The position numbers were made by a program, and so were the translations under genes. The notes beneath the pieces were generated by a model. It worked only from the letters and a program-made list of their open reading frames with translations. It did no database searches and had not been told where the DNA came from. From an uncultured Rhizobiaceae group bacterium (GTDB taxonomy: Bacteria; Pseudomonadota; Alphaproteobacteria; Rhizobiales; Rhizobiaceae): a stretch of 64,000 nucleotides of DNA. Below are positions 53,461 to 62,539 of the stretch, in pieces. Position 1 is the stretch's first letter. Every line of letters begins with the position of its first letter. The stretch is from the NCBI GenBank assembly GCA_947501445.1, contig CANMVS010000019.1, positions 56,746-120,745 of the forward strand, in the 5' to 3' direction.

Positions 53461-53900
53461 GTCATATCCTAAACATTCGCAGTGCACGCGCTATTTTGCG
53501 ATCAAGATTACAACCACAAACACCTTACATAAAAGACATGCAATATACACTGTTTCAATCAACATATTTATCAGTATTCACAGTTTTAACGCACTATATG
53601 GCTTATACGTAAACTCCGTACGCCCTATATTGCCTTAGGGCTCAGATTTTCACAAACCCATACCGCCATTTACACTGCTGATTATTCTCAAATTTCTTTG
53701 GCGGAATTTGCTGATTGATTTGCTTTAGATAATGAGTGCCATTTATTGTTGTGATTATCGATGGTGACCGGCGCCATTGGCAGTTTTGCGCGGTGGTCCG
53801 GATTCAAACACCTATTACAGTCCGCGAGATACTGTGGACGCGCGAAAGCCCACCTGTATGCACCAGGTGGGCCTGACGGACCGGGCTTAAACGATTGGGA
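53461..53900. other. intergenic region
   Basis: AT-rich on the left, where the promoter of the small minus-strand gene should lie. A short inverted repeat (CCCACCTG, CAGGTGGG) around 53848-53873 lies after the stop of the TIM-barrel gene and may be its terminator, though the T run is weak. No gene is supported. Confidence 0.45.
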
Positions 53901-54764
53901 TCAGCCGTAGAGTTCCTTGAAGCGATCGACACACAAGCGAAAGCCAGCCTCAAAATCGCCGTTGCCGGGGTGATAAACGCTTTCGAATGAGATTACGCCA
54001 TCATAGCCATCACGGCGCAGAGCATCTGCCATGGGCTGAAATTGATCGGCAAGCTGCCCCTCACCCATCCGCTTGACCTCAAGCGTTGCGCGCGGTGTAT
54101 CAACCAGCACATCCTTGATGTGAATGTGGCCAAGATAATCGCCTTTGGCCTCTTCGTAACCGTCGGGGTATGCGGTTTCGTGGCACCAGCAGTTGTTCGC
54201 CGGATCCCAGAGAATTTTCAATGTTCCTTTGGCATCCAGATCATCGATCAGCTTGCGTCCAGTGTAGTTTGAGTTGACCATTGTGCCATTGCCGGTTTCG
54301 ACCACCAGTGTCACGCCAGCATCTTTGGCAACGTCAATTGCCGGGGCAATCAGCGGTAGCATCGCATCCCATGCGCCGTGGGCCACGTTCCATTTTTCAG
54401 CGCCCCCCATGCCCCAAAGTATCTGCTCTTTCTTCGGGGTCATGATCCTAACCAGTGGTGAACCGACAACATGGGCCATATCGACAACTCGCTTCAATGC
54501 GTCCATGTGCCTGCTATGCAGGTCATCACCGGGTTTGTTGGCACCGTTCATGCCAGCAAAAATGTGACGGCTCAGACAGGATACCGGTTTTCCACGGTCA
54601 CGCAACAGCGTGTCGATATCCCTGATCTCCTGTGCTGAATGATCACCAACCTCGGTGTCACCGACAAATTGTAGTTCGGCATATTCAAGGTTGAATTCGT
54701 CCATTACGTTGACGCTATGGGCAAGGTCGCGGCTGATGCCGTCACAAATTACGCCTAGTTTCAT
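53901..54764 (-). CDS. sugar phosphate isomerase/epimerase-like TIM barrel
   Basis: The 287-residue protein matches the AP-endonuclease-2-like TIM-barrel family: V-V-E-T-G-N-G (about 164-170) with the first metal-binding Glu, I-L-W-D-P-A-N-N (about 196-203), H-I-H-I-K-D-V (about 223-229) and S-F-E-S-V-Y near the C terminus. Members isomerise or epimerise sugars and sugar acids. ATG 54764 is preferred: AGGAAGG lies 9 bases upstream, while the ATG at 54773 abuts it. It is the last gene of the TRAP operon, separated from the dehydrogenase by repeat copy 6. Confidence 0.88.
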   Translation of the reverse strand: MKLGVICDGISRDLAHSVNVMDEFNLEYAELQFVGDTEVGDHSAQEIRDIDTLLRDRGKPVSCLSRHIFAGMNGANKPGDDLHSRHMDALKRVVDMAHVVGSPLVRIMTPKKEQILWGMGGAEKWNVAHGAWDAMLPLIAPAIDVAKDAGVTLVVETGNGTMVNSNYTGRKLIDDLDAKGTLKILWDPANNCWCHETAYPDGYEEAKGDYLGHIHIKDVLVDTPRATLEVKRMGEGQLADQFQPMADALRRDGYDGVISFESVYHPGNGDFEAGFRLCVDRFKELYG

Positions 54765-54781
54765 TGATCTCATCCTTCCTA

Positions 54782-54882
54782 GACCGTTTCACGTTTTGTC
54801 AGAAACGGGATAACGGTGCTGGTCTTAGAATTTGTTGACGCATTCAGGTTTTGCCGATTGCGTCAAAACCTGAATTGCTCTA
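54782..54882 (+). repeat. dispersed two-hairpin repeat, copy 6 (full length)
   Basis: Both hairpins are well kept: CCGTTTC ... GAAACGG (54784-54808) and TTCAGGTTTT ... AAAACCTGAA (about 54843-54874). It fills the entire gap between the dehydrogenase and TIM-barrel genes, so it is transcribed within an operon. Confidence 0.9.
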
Positions 54883-55770
54883 GCGGTGCAACTCGGCGCC
54901 GACAATGTCTTCCATGATCCGTGTGCAGACCCAATTGTCACCCTCAGGGTATTTGGTTTTCCCCTGATGGAATATCTGCATGGCGGTTGATGCCATAAAG
55001 AGCGGCACCCCCAGCTGTTCGGCCATATCAAGCGAAATGGTCAGGTCCTTGTGCATCGTGCCGATACCGGATCCGGTACCTTCGAACTTGCGGTCGATGA
55101 TGTTTTCAAGCGCGGTATTGGCCACGCCGCACCCGGCACCGGATGTTGAGAAGACATCAAACAACGCCTGCCCCGACACCCCTGCCTTTGCAGCCAGAGC
55201 TGCCGCTTCAAACGTAGCGCCAAATATCGAACCTATCAGCGATTGCAGGCAGGATTTCATCACCTGCCCATCGCCTGCCCGCTCGCCAACCAGATGAATT
55301 GTTTTGGATACGGCCTCCATAACGGGCCTGTAGGCTTTCAGCGCCGCAGGTTCGCCAGCCGCCATCATCGTCAATGTGCCACCCTGCGCACCGGGAAAAC
55401 CACCGGAAACCGGGCTGTCAATCAGGTGAATGCCAGACCCTTCCATGGCCGCGCCAATTTCCCTGGCTTCTGCGGGCTTTATGGTCGCGGTCAGTATTAC
55501 AGCACCGCCTTTTGCCATATGGCTGACCAGTCCACCTTCACCCAGTATGACAGCCTTTGCCTGCGCACCATTCATCACCATGACAAAGACCGCATCACAA
55601 TTGCCACCGACGTCAGCCAAAGAATCCGCCGGCAGACCACCCATCTGGGTAAAAGCACGCATGCGTTTATCGTCCAGATCGAGCCCGGTCGTTTGAAAAC
55701 CGCCTTTGATCAGATTTTTGGCCAGTCCGCTGCCCATATCCCCTAAACCAATAACACCAGCACGTAACAT
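54880..55770 (-). CDS. beta-hydroxyacid dehydrogenase (3-HIBDH/GlxR/LtnD-like)
   Basis: The 296-residue enzyme has the NAD(P) motif G-V-I-G-L-G-D-M-G, the substrate motif D-S-P-V-S-G-G (about 116-122) with G-T-L-T-M-M, and the catalytic Lys in M-K-S-C-L-Q (about residue 167). It oxidises or reduces a beta-hydroxyacid. ATG 55770 has AGGA upstream; 14 more codons are open. With the isomerase-like neighbour and a TRAP transporter it fits a threonate/erythronate or related sugar-acid pathway, but no kinase or aldolase of such a pathway is present. Confidence 0.9.
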   Translation of the reverse strand: MLRAGVIGLGDMGSGLAKNLIKGGFQTTGLDLDDKRMRAFTQMGGLPADSLADVGGNCDAVFVMVMNGAQAKAVILGEGGLVSHMAKGGAVILTATIKPAEAREIGAAMEGSGIHLIDSPVSGGFPGAQGGTLTMMAAGEPAALKAYRPVMEAVSKTIHLVGERAGDGQVMKSCLQSLIGSIFGATFEAAALAAKAGVSGQALFDVFSTSGAGCGVANTALENIIDRKFEGTGSGIGTMHKDLTISLDMAEQLGVPLFMASTAMQIFHQGKTKYPEGDNWVCTRIMEDIVGAELHR

Positions 55771-55905
55771 GTTTTTTCCTTGTCCTACCGACACCTGTCG
55801 ATTTGTTACCATTTGGCACTCCCACCTGGAGTGTCGCTGTCAAAGAGGTTTCAGCGCATTTGCGCCGGCCGGTCCGGTAGACACCTCTGGCCGATTTTGT
55901 TTCGC

Positions 55906-57180
55906 CTAGAAAACCAGGCTGGGAATCCACAATACCAATTGAGGAAAAATGCAGATCAAAATGAGAACTACCACATTTGCCAGCAGGAATGGTGCCGCAC
56001 CCAAGAAGATCTTGCCGATACTCAGGCGCGATATCGCCGCGCAGACATTGAGGCAGTTACCAACCGGCGGCGTGCAGGCACCCACCGCCAGACCGGAGAT
56101 CATGACCACCCCGAAATGAACCCCCGATATGCCCAGCTTCTCGGCCACCGGCAGCAGCACCGGCGTCATCAACAGGATCGCGGGGCTTACATCAATGAAG
56201 GTGCCTGAAATCAGGATCAACAGGGCTGTCAGGAGGATAAAACTCGTTGGTCCCAGACCAAGGCCTGATACAAAGTCCGCCAGTTGGTTGGGTACCCGTT
56301 CCAGTGCCAGTACCGTTATGAATACCTGACTAAAGGCGATGATCATCATGATCTTGGCCGACATGATAATGGCCTGCCGCATCGCACCCGGCAGTTCCTT
56401 GATCACTACCATACCCACCAGAAACAGGCCGATTATCAGACCGTAGACGACCGCCGCGCCAGCGGTCTCTGTTGGTGTCACGAAGCCGAACACGACGGAG
56501 CCTACAATCATGATCGGCATAATAACCACTGGTGCGGAGCGTTTTGCCTCCAGCCAGGCCGCCTGCAGGGTAAATGGTACTTTTTCAGTCGGATAGCCGT
56601 CGCGGCGGGCCACATACCACACGATAGCCATCTGCATCAGACCAACCATGATGCCTGGAATGATGCCACCCAGAAAAAGCTGGCCAATGGATTCCTCAGC
56701 CGCAATAGCGTAGATTATCATCGGCACAGATGGTGGGATGATCATGCCCATGGTGGACGATGCCACGGTAATTCCGGCAGCCACCTCTCTGGGATAGCCG
56801 CGCTTTTCCATCTCGGGGATCAATACAGCGCCGATGGAGGCAGTATCCGAAGCAGATGAGCCGGAAATACCACCAAAGATCATCGATGCCACAACATTCA
56901 CATGGCCCAGCCCGCCTCTCAAACGACCGACAAAGAACATCGACAGATTCAAAAGACGGCGTGTGATACCACCCGAATTCATCACCAGTCCCATAAGGAT
57001 GAAAAACGGCAACGACACCAGCGGATAATTGTTGATACCTGCAAAGAACCGCTGGACGACGAAGCCCATCGCGGCCGGAGCTTCAATCAGGAAATAGGCG
57101 ACTGAGGCCAATCCCAAGGAATAGGCGACGGGTACACCTATGATCAGCAAAAGCAGCAGGGATCCAAGAAGAATGAACAT
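55906..57180 (-). CDS. dctM: TRAP transporter large permease (DctM)
   Basis: The 424-residue protein has the 12-13 membrane segments and motifs of DctM: L-P-F-F-I-L-M-G near residue 60, G-G-I-S-G-S-S-A-S-D-T-A near 95, I-P-P-S-V-P-M near 140 and T-P-P-V-G-N near 380. It moves an organic acid across the inner membrane driven by sodium or protons. ATG 57180 follows the DctQ stop by one base, so the two are coupled. Confidence 0.95.
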   Translation of the reverse strand: MFILLGSLLLLLIIGVPVAYSLGLASVAYFLIEAPAAMGFVVQRFFAGINNYPLVSLPFFILMGLVMNSGGITRRLLNLSMFFVGRLRGGLGHVNVVASMIFGGISGSSASDTASIGAVLIPEMEKRGYPREVAAGITVASSTMGMIIPPSVPMIIYAIAAEESIGQLFLGGIIPGIMVGLMQMAIVWYVARRDGYPTEKVPFTLQAAWLEAKRSAPVVIMPIMIVGSVVFGFVTPTETAGAAVVYGLIIGLFLVGMVVIKELPGAMRQAIIMSAKIMMIIAFSQVFITVLALERVPNQLADFVSGLGLGPTSFILLTALLILISGTFIDVSPAILLMTPVLLPVAEKLGISGVHFGVVMISGLAVGACTPPVGNCLNVCAAISRLSIGKIFLGAAPFLLANVVVLILICIFPQLVLWIPSLVF

Positions 57181-57181
57181 A

Positions 57182-57685
57182 TTAGTCCTCAGGCATCCAG
57201 AGAATGTCCGTATTTTCACGGCCGCCCAACGTAAGGATGATCTTCACGGCGCAGAAAAACACAGCGATCGAACAGGCGATGGGAACGATGACAAAGACAT
57301 AGGATTGTCGCATACCGAACGGCTGCCAGATGTTTTTGCCGGGCCCCGCAATCCAGTCGAATGACAGATAAACCAGCAGCCCGTTCATGGCGGCGATTAG
57401 CGCCAATCCAAGGATGTAGAAACACAGCTTCGCGGTGTGCGGCAGCGCATCTATGAAAACCGTGATGGCGATATGCTCACGGCGCGATATGGCCACTGCC
57501 CCGCCAAGCGCGCTGGTGGTCAAAAAGGAAATCTTGACCAGTTCATCAACACCATAGATCGCCGCATCGAACGGACGCATCATCACTTTTGTGCACACGA
57601 TCACCAGGAAAATCGCAAAGAGGACAATCATAATCGTCTCCAATGCCACCGTCAGCCGACGATTAATTACCTCAAGACTATCCAA
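57182..57685 (-). CDS. dctQ: TRAP transporter small permease (DctQ)
   Basis: A small four-helix membrane protein with the DctQ pattern: an N-terminal helix, then V-D-E-L-V-K-I-S-F-L-T-T-S-A, R-R-E-H-I-A-I-T and a last helix. I chose the TTG at 57685 because AAGGG lies 6 bases upstream and a hairpin separates it from DctP; no ATG fits in this frame short of 57778, which would overlap the DctP gene. The choice is not certain. Confidence 0.85.
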   Translation of the reverse strand: MDSLEVINRRLTVALETIMIVLFAIFLVIVCTKVMMRPFDAAIYGVDELVKISFLTTSALGGAVAISRREHIAITVFIDALPHTAKLCFYILGLALIAAMNGLLVYLSFDWIAGPGKNIWQPFGMRQSYVFVIVPIACSIAVFFCAVKIILTLGGRENTDILWMPED

Positions 57686-57704
57686 AGCATCACCCTTCAG
57701 TCGA

Positions 57705-57730
57705 ATTGGACCCGGTTTCCCGGGTCCAAT
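57705..57730 (-). other. hairpin between dctP and dctQ
   Basis: A perfect 11-bp inverted repeat (ATTGGACCCGG / CCGGGTCCAAT) with a 4-base loop lies 10 bases after the dctP stop. Such intercistronic hairpins usually protect the dctP transcript or cause partial termination, giving excess binding protein over permease. The T run is short. Confidence 0.65.
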
Positions 57731-57740
57731 CCTGGCTTGA

Positions 57741-58736
57741 TCATTTGCAGGATTGTGCGGCACTGCGAGCCGCATCAATGTCGCCTTGGGAGAAATGGCC
57801 TGCTTCGATCATCTGGGCGTACACCGGTATGACAGCCGCCTGGAAACCGGCCAGAGCATTGGGTTCCAGCGTATTGATCTCAACGAAGGACTCCATATCC
57901 TTGATCACCTTGCTCTCGGCTTCGCGATACAGATTGTCGGACATGGCCATCGCCTCAACAGCGACATCGTCGAATATCTGCTGCAGATCGGCAGGCAGAC
58001 TGTCATACCAGCCCTTGTTTACGATCAATGGATCCGGGCCCGTCATGTGGTTGGTCAGCGTCATGAATTTTTGCACCTCATGAACATTGAAATCCCAGAT
58101 ATTTTGGGGCGGATTGTGCTGACCGTCGATAACGCCCTGCTGAAATGCCTGATAGGTTTCCGAAAATGGCATGGCAATAGGAACCGACCCGAGCGCCGTT
58201 CCGGTGGCGATCATCAGATCGGATTGAGGCTCGCGTATCTTCAATCCGGCGAGGTCTTCAACCTTGGTAATCGGACGCACATTGTTGGTATAGGCACGGA
58301 ACCCCTGGCTGATACCGGTTGCCGGAACATGATAACCATTTGCTTCAGCCCGGGCTTCGATCCCCTTGGTGAAATCACTGCCGACAAGGCATTGCATTTC
58401 ATCCCAGTTGGCGACAAGGAATGGCAGCTGGTAAAGGTTGAAAGCACCACTGGCATCCGCAAAGAAACCACCGCGTGTCCCTTGCAGCAGGCCGGATGTG
58501 ACCTGATCCATCATTTCGCGCTCATTGCCCAATGCACCGCCAAAGAATGTTTCAACATCGATGCGGCCTCCTGAACGCGCTTCGAGTTCCTTTTCAAAAA
58601 AGGCCATCGATTGCGAGCGAATTGAAGATTCCGGTTGTTCATTGCCATATTTGAATGTGAAATCGGCGGCCGATGCGCTGCTCGCCGCTATGATTGCGCC
58701 AACCATTGGTGTCAGCAATTTGATTGTAAAATTCAT
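57741..58736 (-). CDS. dctP: TRAP transporter substrate-binding protein (DctP)
   Basis: The 331-residue protein has a signal peptide (M-N-F-T-I-K-L-L, cleavage after A-S-A) and the DctP fold: G-G-A-L-G-N-E-R-E-M near residue 65, G-L-K-I-R-E-P-Q-S near 165 with the conserved carboxylate-binding Arg, and P-Q-N-I-W-D-F. It captures a small organic acid in the periplasm. ATG 58736 follows GGGAGGATCTC. It is the first gene of the operon, downstream of operator-like repeats and divergent from the LacI gene. Confidence 0.94.
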   Translation of the reverse strand: MNFTIKLLTPMVGAIIAASSASAADFTFKYGNEQPESSIRSQSMAFFEKELEARSGGRIDVETFFGGALGNEREMMDQVTSGLLQGTRGGFFADASGAFNLYQLPFLVANWDEMQCLVGSDFTKGIEARAEANGYHVPATGISQGFRAYTNNVRPITKVEDLAGLKIREPQSDLMIATGTALGSVPIAMPFSETYQAFQQGVIDGQHNPPQNIWDFNVHEVQKFMTLTNHMTGPDPLIVNKGWYDSLPADLQQIFDDVAVEAMAMSDNLYREAESKVIKDMESFVEINTLEPNALAGFQAAVIPVYAQMIEAGHFSQGDIDAARSAAQSCK

Positions 58737-58812
58737 GAGATCCTCCCAGTTCACGGGCCTGTTGCCCAATGCGCCGGCAAGATGTTCATTGGCGTCCATC
58801 AAATCAAGAAAT

Positions 58813-58888
58813 TTACATCATCCAAACAATCATGATGTTAAATGATTTGTTGTTGGCTGAATTTTGCGCCATAATGATGTAAAATGAT
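58813..58888. promoter_or_regulatory. repeated operator-like words between dctP and lacI-type gene
   Basis: The word ATGATGT(T/A)AA occurs as TTACATCAT (58813-58821, inverted), ATGATGTTAAATGAT (58832-58846) and ATGATGTAAAATGAT (58874-58888). The last two are near-identical 15-mers 42 bases apart, four helical turns. Placement in the divergent promoter region fits binding sites of the adjacent LacI-type regulator, with the rightmost site overlapping the regulator's own start region. Confidence 0.5.
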
Positions 58889-59936
58889 GCGGATATGGCC
58901 TATGGAATCTGAAACTCGTATTTTGAAGCAAGCACGTATCGCCGACATTGCCCGGCTCGCAGGTGTTGGAACAGCCACTGTTGACCGGGTCCTGAATGGC
59001 AGAGTTCGTGTTCGTGATTCTACCCGGCAGCGTGTCGTTCAGGCAAAAGCTGCAATTGAGTCAGGCACACCGGTTGTTGATCGTGTCAAACCCTGGCGGC
59101 TAAAAGTGTTTTTGCCGGGTGAAGCAGGCCCCTCCACGGAGTACCTGGGACGATGCTTCCAGGAATTCGGCGCAAGGGGAAACGCCATAATAGAGTGTGT
59201 CTTCACTGCCAAGATGGAGCCCGGTGCCCTGGCACGCAAATTACGTGCCTGCGAAGGGCAAGGCATTGATGCCGTCGCCTTTCAGGCGTTGGAGGACCAA
59301 CGGGTGCGCGACGCTGTTGACCACCTGAAGATACGCAAAATTCCATGTCTCTCGCTTATTTCAAGCCTTGCAAACTCTTCCGTTATTGGATTTGTGGGAA
59401 CTGATACCCGCGCTGCAGGGCGAACGGCAGGCCTGCTTATGGGACGGCTTTGTTATTCGGCCGGTTTGGTGGTGATAATCTCGGGTGGACAATTTTACCG
59501 TAGCCACGAGAACCGCGAGATGGGATTTCGGGCGATCGTACGCAAGGAGTTTCCACATCTGGACATAGCAGATACGATTTCGGGACAAGATGATATCGAA
59601 GGAAACTACCAGGCCACCTGTAAATTCATCGCCGAACATCCGGATCTGCTGGGTATTTACAGCGTTGGCGGCGGCAACGAGGGGATCATCAGGGCATTGC
59701 ATGAAAATGGCGTCGCTGGCGAGGTCAAACTCATAGGTCACAATCTCACAGCCAAGACCAAAGCCTACCTGCTCGACGGCTCCATGGATTACGTGCTGCA
59801 CCAAAACATGCGCCATGCCGCCGAACTGGCGGTTGAAACGATGATAGCAGAGCTTGAGGGCAGACCAGGTGACATCCCAATTCTTCCCATTGAAATCATT
59901 ACTCGGGAAAATATTCTGGGCATGACTTTTGGCTAG
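58884..59936 (+). CDS. LacI-family transcriptional regulator
   Basis: The protein (up to 350 residues) has a LacI HTH (I-A-D-I-A-R-L-A-G-V-G-T-A-T-V-D-R-V-L-N, about 18-37) and a periplasmic-binding-protein-like ligand domain (G-F-V-G-T-D near 170, S-V-G-G-G-N-E near 262). Four in-frame ATG codons near the start lack a clear ribosome site; ATG 58902 would still leave the HTH intact. It is divergent from the TRAP operon and is its likely ligand-responsive repressor. Confidence 0.9.
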   Translation: MMRIWPMESETRILKQARIADIARLAGVGTATVDRVLNGRVRVRDSTRQRVVQAKAAIESGTPVVDRVKPWRLKVFLPGEAGPSTEYLGRCFQEFGARGNAIIECVFTAKMEPGALARKLRACEGQGIDAVAFQALEDQRVRDAVDHLKIRKIPCLSLISSLANSSVIGFVGTDTRAAGRTAGLLMGRLCYSAGLVVIISGGQFYRSHENREMGFRAIVRKEFPHLDIADTISGQDDIEGNYQATCKFIAEHPDLLGIYSVGGGNEGIIRALHENGVAGEVKLIGHNLTAKTKAYLLDGSMDYVLHQNMRHAAELAVETMIAELEGRPGDIPILPIEIITRENILGMTFG

Positions 59937-60483
59937 AGAAATTCAGGTGTTGACCAGATGGTATTGGCTTATTTTGTTGCTACCCGAAGGTATGTCGCCT
60001 GCCCAGTCTCACCAGCCGGGCGCAGGCTAGCGTACCATTCGAGCATGGTGGCTGCAAATGGTTTTTCCAATATCCTGTGCACTGTCCAATTGCAGTTGGC
60101 AATTGTGTCAAGGATGTCCATTGGCTTGCATGTGTGGTTTTGAAACGACATGCGGTCCGAGATGGGTCCACTGAATTAAGCAGATGTAATTTTTGCCGTG
60201 TTGAAAACCACTGTGTGAAGCCTCAAATCAGGTGAACAAATCACCGATAGGATCAATGCAATGGCCGACAGTTCCAACGAAGAAAAAATAAGCATCGCCG
60301 ATTTATGCAAATTCACCGCAATTGGGTCTTCACGTCTCAGATCGTCAAACCGGGTGCTGCACCGACTATTTCAATCGAAGTAGGCCAACACGCAGTAATC
60401 CTGACGTGTTGTTTTGGATTGGCATCGGCGGTGGTCATTAATGGCCCCAGTCCCGAATTGGCCACTGCAACTTGATGCCCAAT
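59937..60483. other. intergenic region with one possible small frame
   Basis: Apart from the small frame at 60261-60383 I see no gene. The region lies between the convergent LacI gene and methyltransferase gene, and I found no clear terminator or repeat. Confidence 0.45.
60261..60383 (+). CDS. possible 40-residue protein
   Basis: A frame with ATG 60261 preceded by AGGATCAA. The product is short, with an acidic start (N-E-E-K-I-S-I-A-D-L) and a basic end (R-S-S-N-R-V-L-H-R-L). No family is recognised. It might be a regulatory fragment with a helix-turn-helix-like look or a chance frame. Confidence 0.25.
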   Translation: MADSSNEEKISIADLCKFTAIGSSRLRSSNRVLHRLFQSK

Positions 60484-61584
60484 TCAGGTTTTGCGCAGGA
60501 CGATTGTCAAATGCCAGATTTCATAGGCATATCTGTCGGCAAAATTTTGGTACAATTTGTCAAGGCGGCGGTAGAATTCATCAGCCAATCCATCCACGTC
60601 AGCCCAACTGTTGGCGGATGGTTCAAACAGCTGTGTCCGCAAGGTCGAATCCGCAAATGCGCGTATATACCCGGTATATTGCTTTGCATAAATCACAGGA
60701 TCTGTGATGAATTCCGCATAAATATCAGATGGGTTGAGCGGCGAAGGCGCGACGCTGATTTCCTCCATTTCAAATGCATCTGCCAGGACCGGATCCGTTT
60801 GGAGGGGCTCACGTGCTTCTGCTGCCGTCATGAACCACAGAGCAAACACGAAACTGTCGAGAACATTCTGTTTGAGCAGACCGTCACCAGCCATTTCCTG
60901 TGCGATATTCTGCATGGCGCGGTAGCATTTGCGACCGGACGCAGCAATGCCGTTGATTTCATCACTGTCCGGAACAGCCCCCAGCGTTGATACCAGCAGA
61001 TAGCCGCCACTTTGCAGTTCGCGCGCTCTGTGCTTTAGAAAGGTGATCCAATCGCACCGAGCAAAATCCGCCATTTCTGCCCTCGCCTTGCCAGTCAGAT
61101 CGGCAAACCACACGGTGCCCGGCGCGTGGGGACGTATGGCATGACTGAGCCAGTGACTGGCAAAAAAACATGTACCCAGAGCCACTGAGCCATCCGCGAC
61201 CAGTTGATCGTAAAAGGACCCTACTGCAGCCCCGACCCGTACTTTTGTTGATCCGTTGATGTATCCTGACGGCCCGCTCGCAAGTTCAAACAGACTGTTC
61301 CAGTCATTGCCACACTGGTCTGCATGGCATACGGATATTGTGCCCCTGGGATTTTGCAGCCGATAGGCCTCAACGGCTGGCCGCACGGTGTCTATGGCAC
61401 TCATGCCCGGACCACATCCGTAATCGACGATCTTGAGTTCCGGTCCAGCGACATCCAGACGCGCCATCAATGCCCGGATATGCACGGCCTGAAGATCTGC
61501 GTGCTGTTTCTGCGCGGCGGAGTTCTGGTCATAATCAACCATGCCCTCAGTGGACTTTAATTTATCTGCAGGATCGGATTGCAA
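60484..61584 (-). CDS. SAM-dependent carboxyl methyltransferase, SABATH type
   Basis: The 366-residue protein resembles the SABATH family, known best from plant salicylate and jasmonate methyltransferases. The SAM motif I-V-D-Y-G-C-G-P-G is at residues 52-60, a C-G-N-D-W-N-S-L-F segment (91-99) matches the N-D-F-N-x-L-F element, G-S-F-Y-D-Q-L is at 122-128 and S-H-W-L-S at 143-147. These form the SAM and carboxylate-substrate pockets. It would make methyl esters of small acids. TTG 61584 has GGAG 7 bases upstream; ATG 61542 has a ribosome site too close. No substrate-pathway neighbour is evident. Confidence 0.85.
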   Translation of the reverse strand: MQSDPADKLKSTEGMVDYDQNSAAQKQHADLQAVHIRALMARLDVAGPELKIVDYGCGPGMSAIDTVRPAVEAYRLQNPRGTISVCHADQCGNDWNSLFELASGPSGYINGSTKVRVGAAVGSFYDQLVADGSVALGTCFFASHWLSHAIRPHAPGTVWFADLTGKARAEMADFARCDWITFLKHRARELQSGGYLLVSTLGAVPDSDEINGIAASGRKCYRAMQNIAQEMAGDGLLKQNVLDSFVFALWFMTAAEAREPLQTDPVLADAFEMEEISVAPSPLNPSDIYAEFITDPVIYAKQYTGYIRAFADSTLRTQLFEPSANSWADVDGLADEFYRRLDKLYQNFADRYAYEIWHLTIVLRKT

Positions 61585-61914
61585 AAGCTGTCTCCATGAT
61601 CATTCACATATACATTAGTCGCTCTACAGTTTTGTTCCAGTAGCTCCTGTTGCAAAAATCACCTGCCAGTGCTGAGCGAAGGCCCCATCAACTGCGGTTT
61701 GACCAATGCTTATGGTGGAGTTTGTGCCAGATGATTGAATTATTCAGGATTATTCTGACTAGACGTACATAATAAGTGGCATGGCAAGTCAGTTCATTTG
61801 TCATTTTTTTTATGCAAACAAATAGATATTTTTGGTGCGATCATATTTACCATTCCAATTGATATATATTTGTGTTTATATTGATACAATACATCATTTT
61901 GGAGGTATGAATTT
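61585..61914. other. divergent intergenic region
   Basis: It should contain promoters for the methyltransferase (minus) and the secreted protein (plus). The right part is AT-rich. No repeat or gene is supported. Confidence 0.45.
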
Positions 61915-62328
61915 ATGAAATCGAAGCTGTTTAAGATCGCATTGGCGACTTGCCTGGTGATCGCCGCTTCTGGTGTTGGGTCAGGGTTTGCCCAAACCAT
62001 CGTCAATGACAATGGATCCGGGATGGTATTTGCGCTGCCTGCCACTGCCCCTCCCGGCACGGTGCCTATGATTGTCTATGTGCCGGCACAGCAGATGCAC
62101 AGCCAGCCAATGGCAGTGCCAATGCAACCTGTCCCACCGCATTCACATGTACCACAGGCGGCGCAGACGATTGATGCTACACACTGCTCAATCAATGACG
62201 TCGCCGTGCTGACGCAGGATTCAACCAGTTGTGTAAAGGCTGGTGGAGAGGTTGTGGCGGAGCGGGCAAGCTTTTGTTCAATATGGGGCAGTACCAAGCA
62301 CAAATGCGGGGAAGGGAATAGTGATTAA
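61915..62328 (+). CDS. small secreted Cys-containing protein, paralogue A
   Basis: A 137-residue protein with a Sec signal peptide (K-L-F-K-I-A-L-A-T-C-L-V-I-A-A, cleavage after G-F-A). The mature part has a Pro-rich segment (T-A-P-P-G-T-V-P-M-I-V-Y-V-P-A-Q-Q-M) and a C-terminal Cys domain (T-H-C-S-I-N-D-V-A-V-L-T, S-C-V-K-A-G-G). GGAGG lies 9 bases upstream of ATG 61915. It is about 60% identical by eye to the next gene. No family known to me. Confidence 0.8.
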   Translation: MKSKLFKIALATCLVIAASGVGSGFAQTIVNDNGSGMVFALPATAPPGTVPMIVYVPAQQMHSQPMAVPMQPVPPHSHVPQAAQTIDATHCSINDVAVLTQDSTSCVKAGGEVVAERASFCSIWGSTKHKCGEGNSD

Positions 62329-62539
62329 CGGTCCAAATTTGTGAAATCCGAACATGTTGCTGAGGATGTGTTCAAAAAACCAATAGCGTGAACTGCTTGG
62401 TTAATCACCGCCAGCAATATGAATGCATATGAACATTTCTCAACAGCTATAAATATCTGCTCAAGCCCTGTTGGCTCACCTTTTGAAGCACTTTAATTCT
62501 AACCACAGTTTATCGTTCGTGGGATATGAGGCGAAAAAC

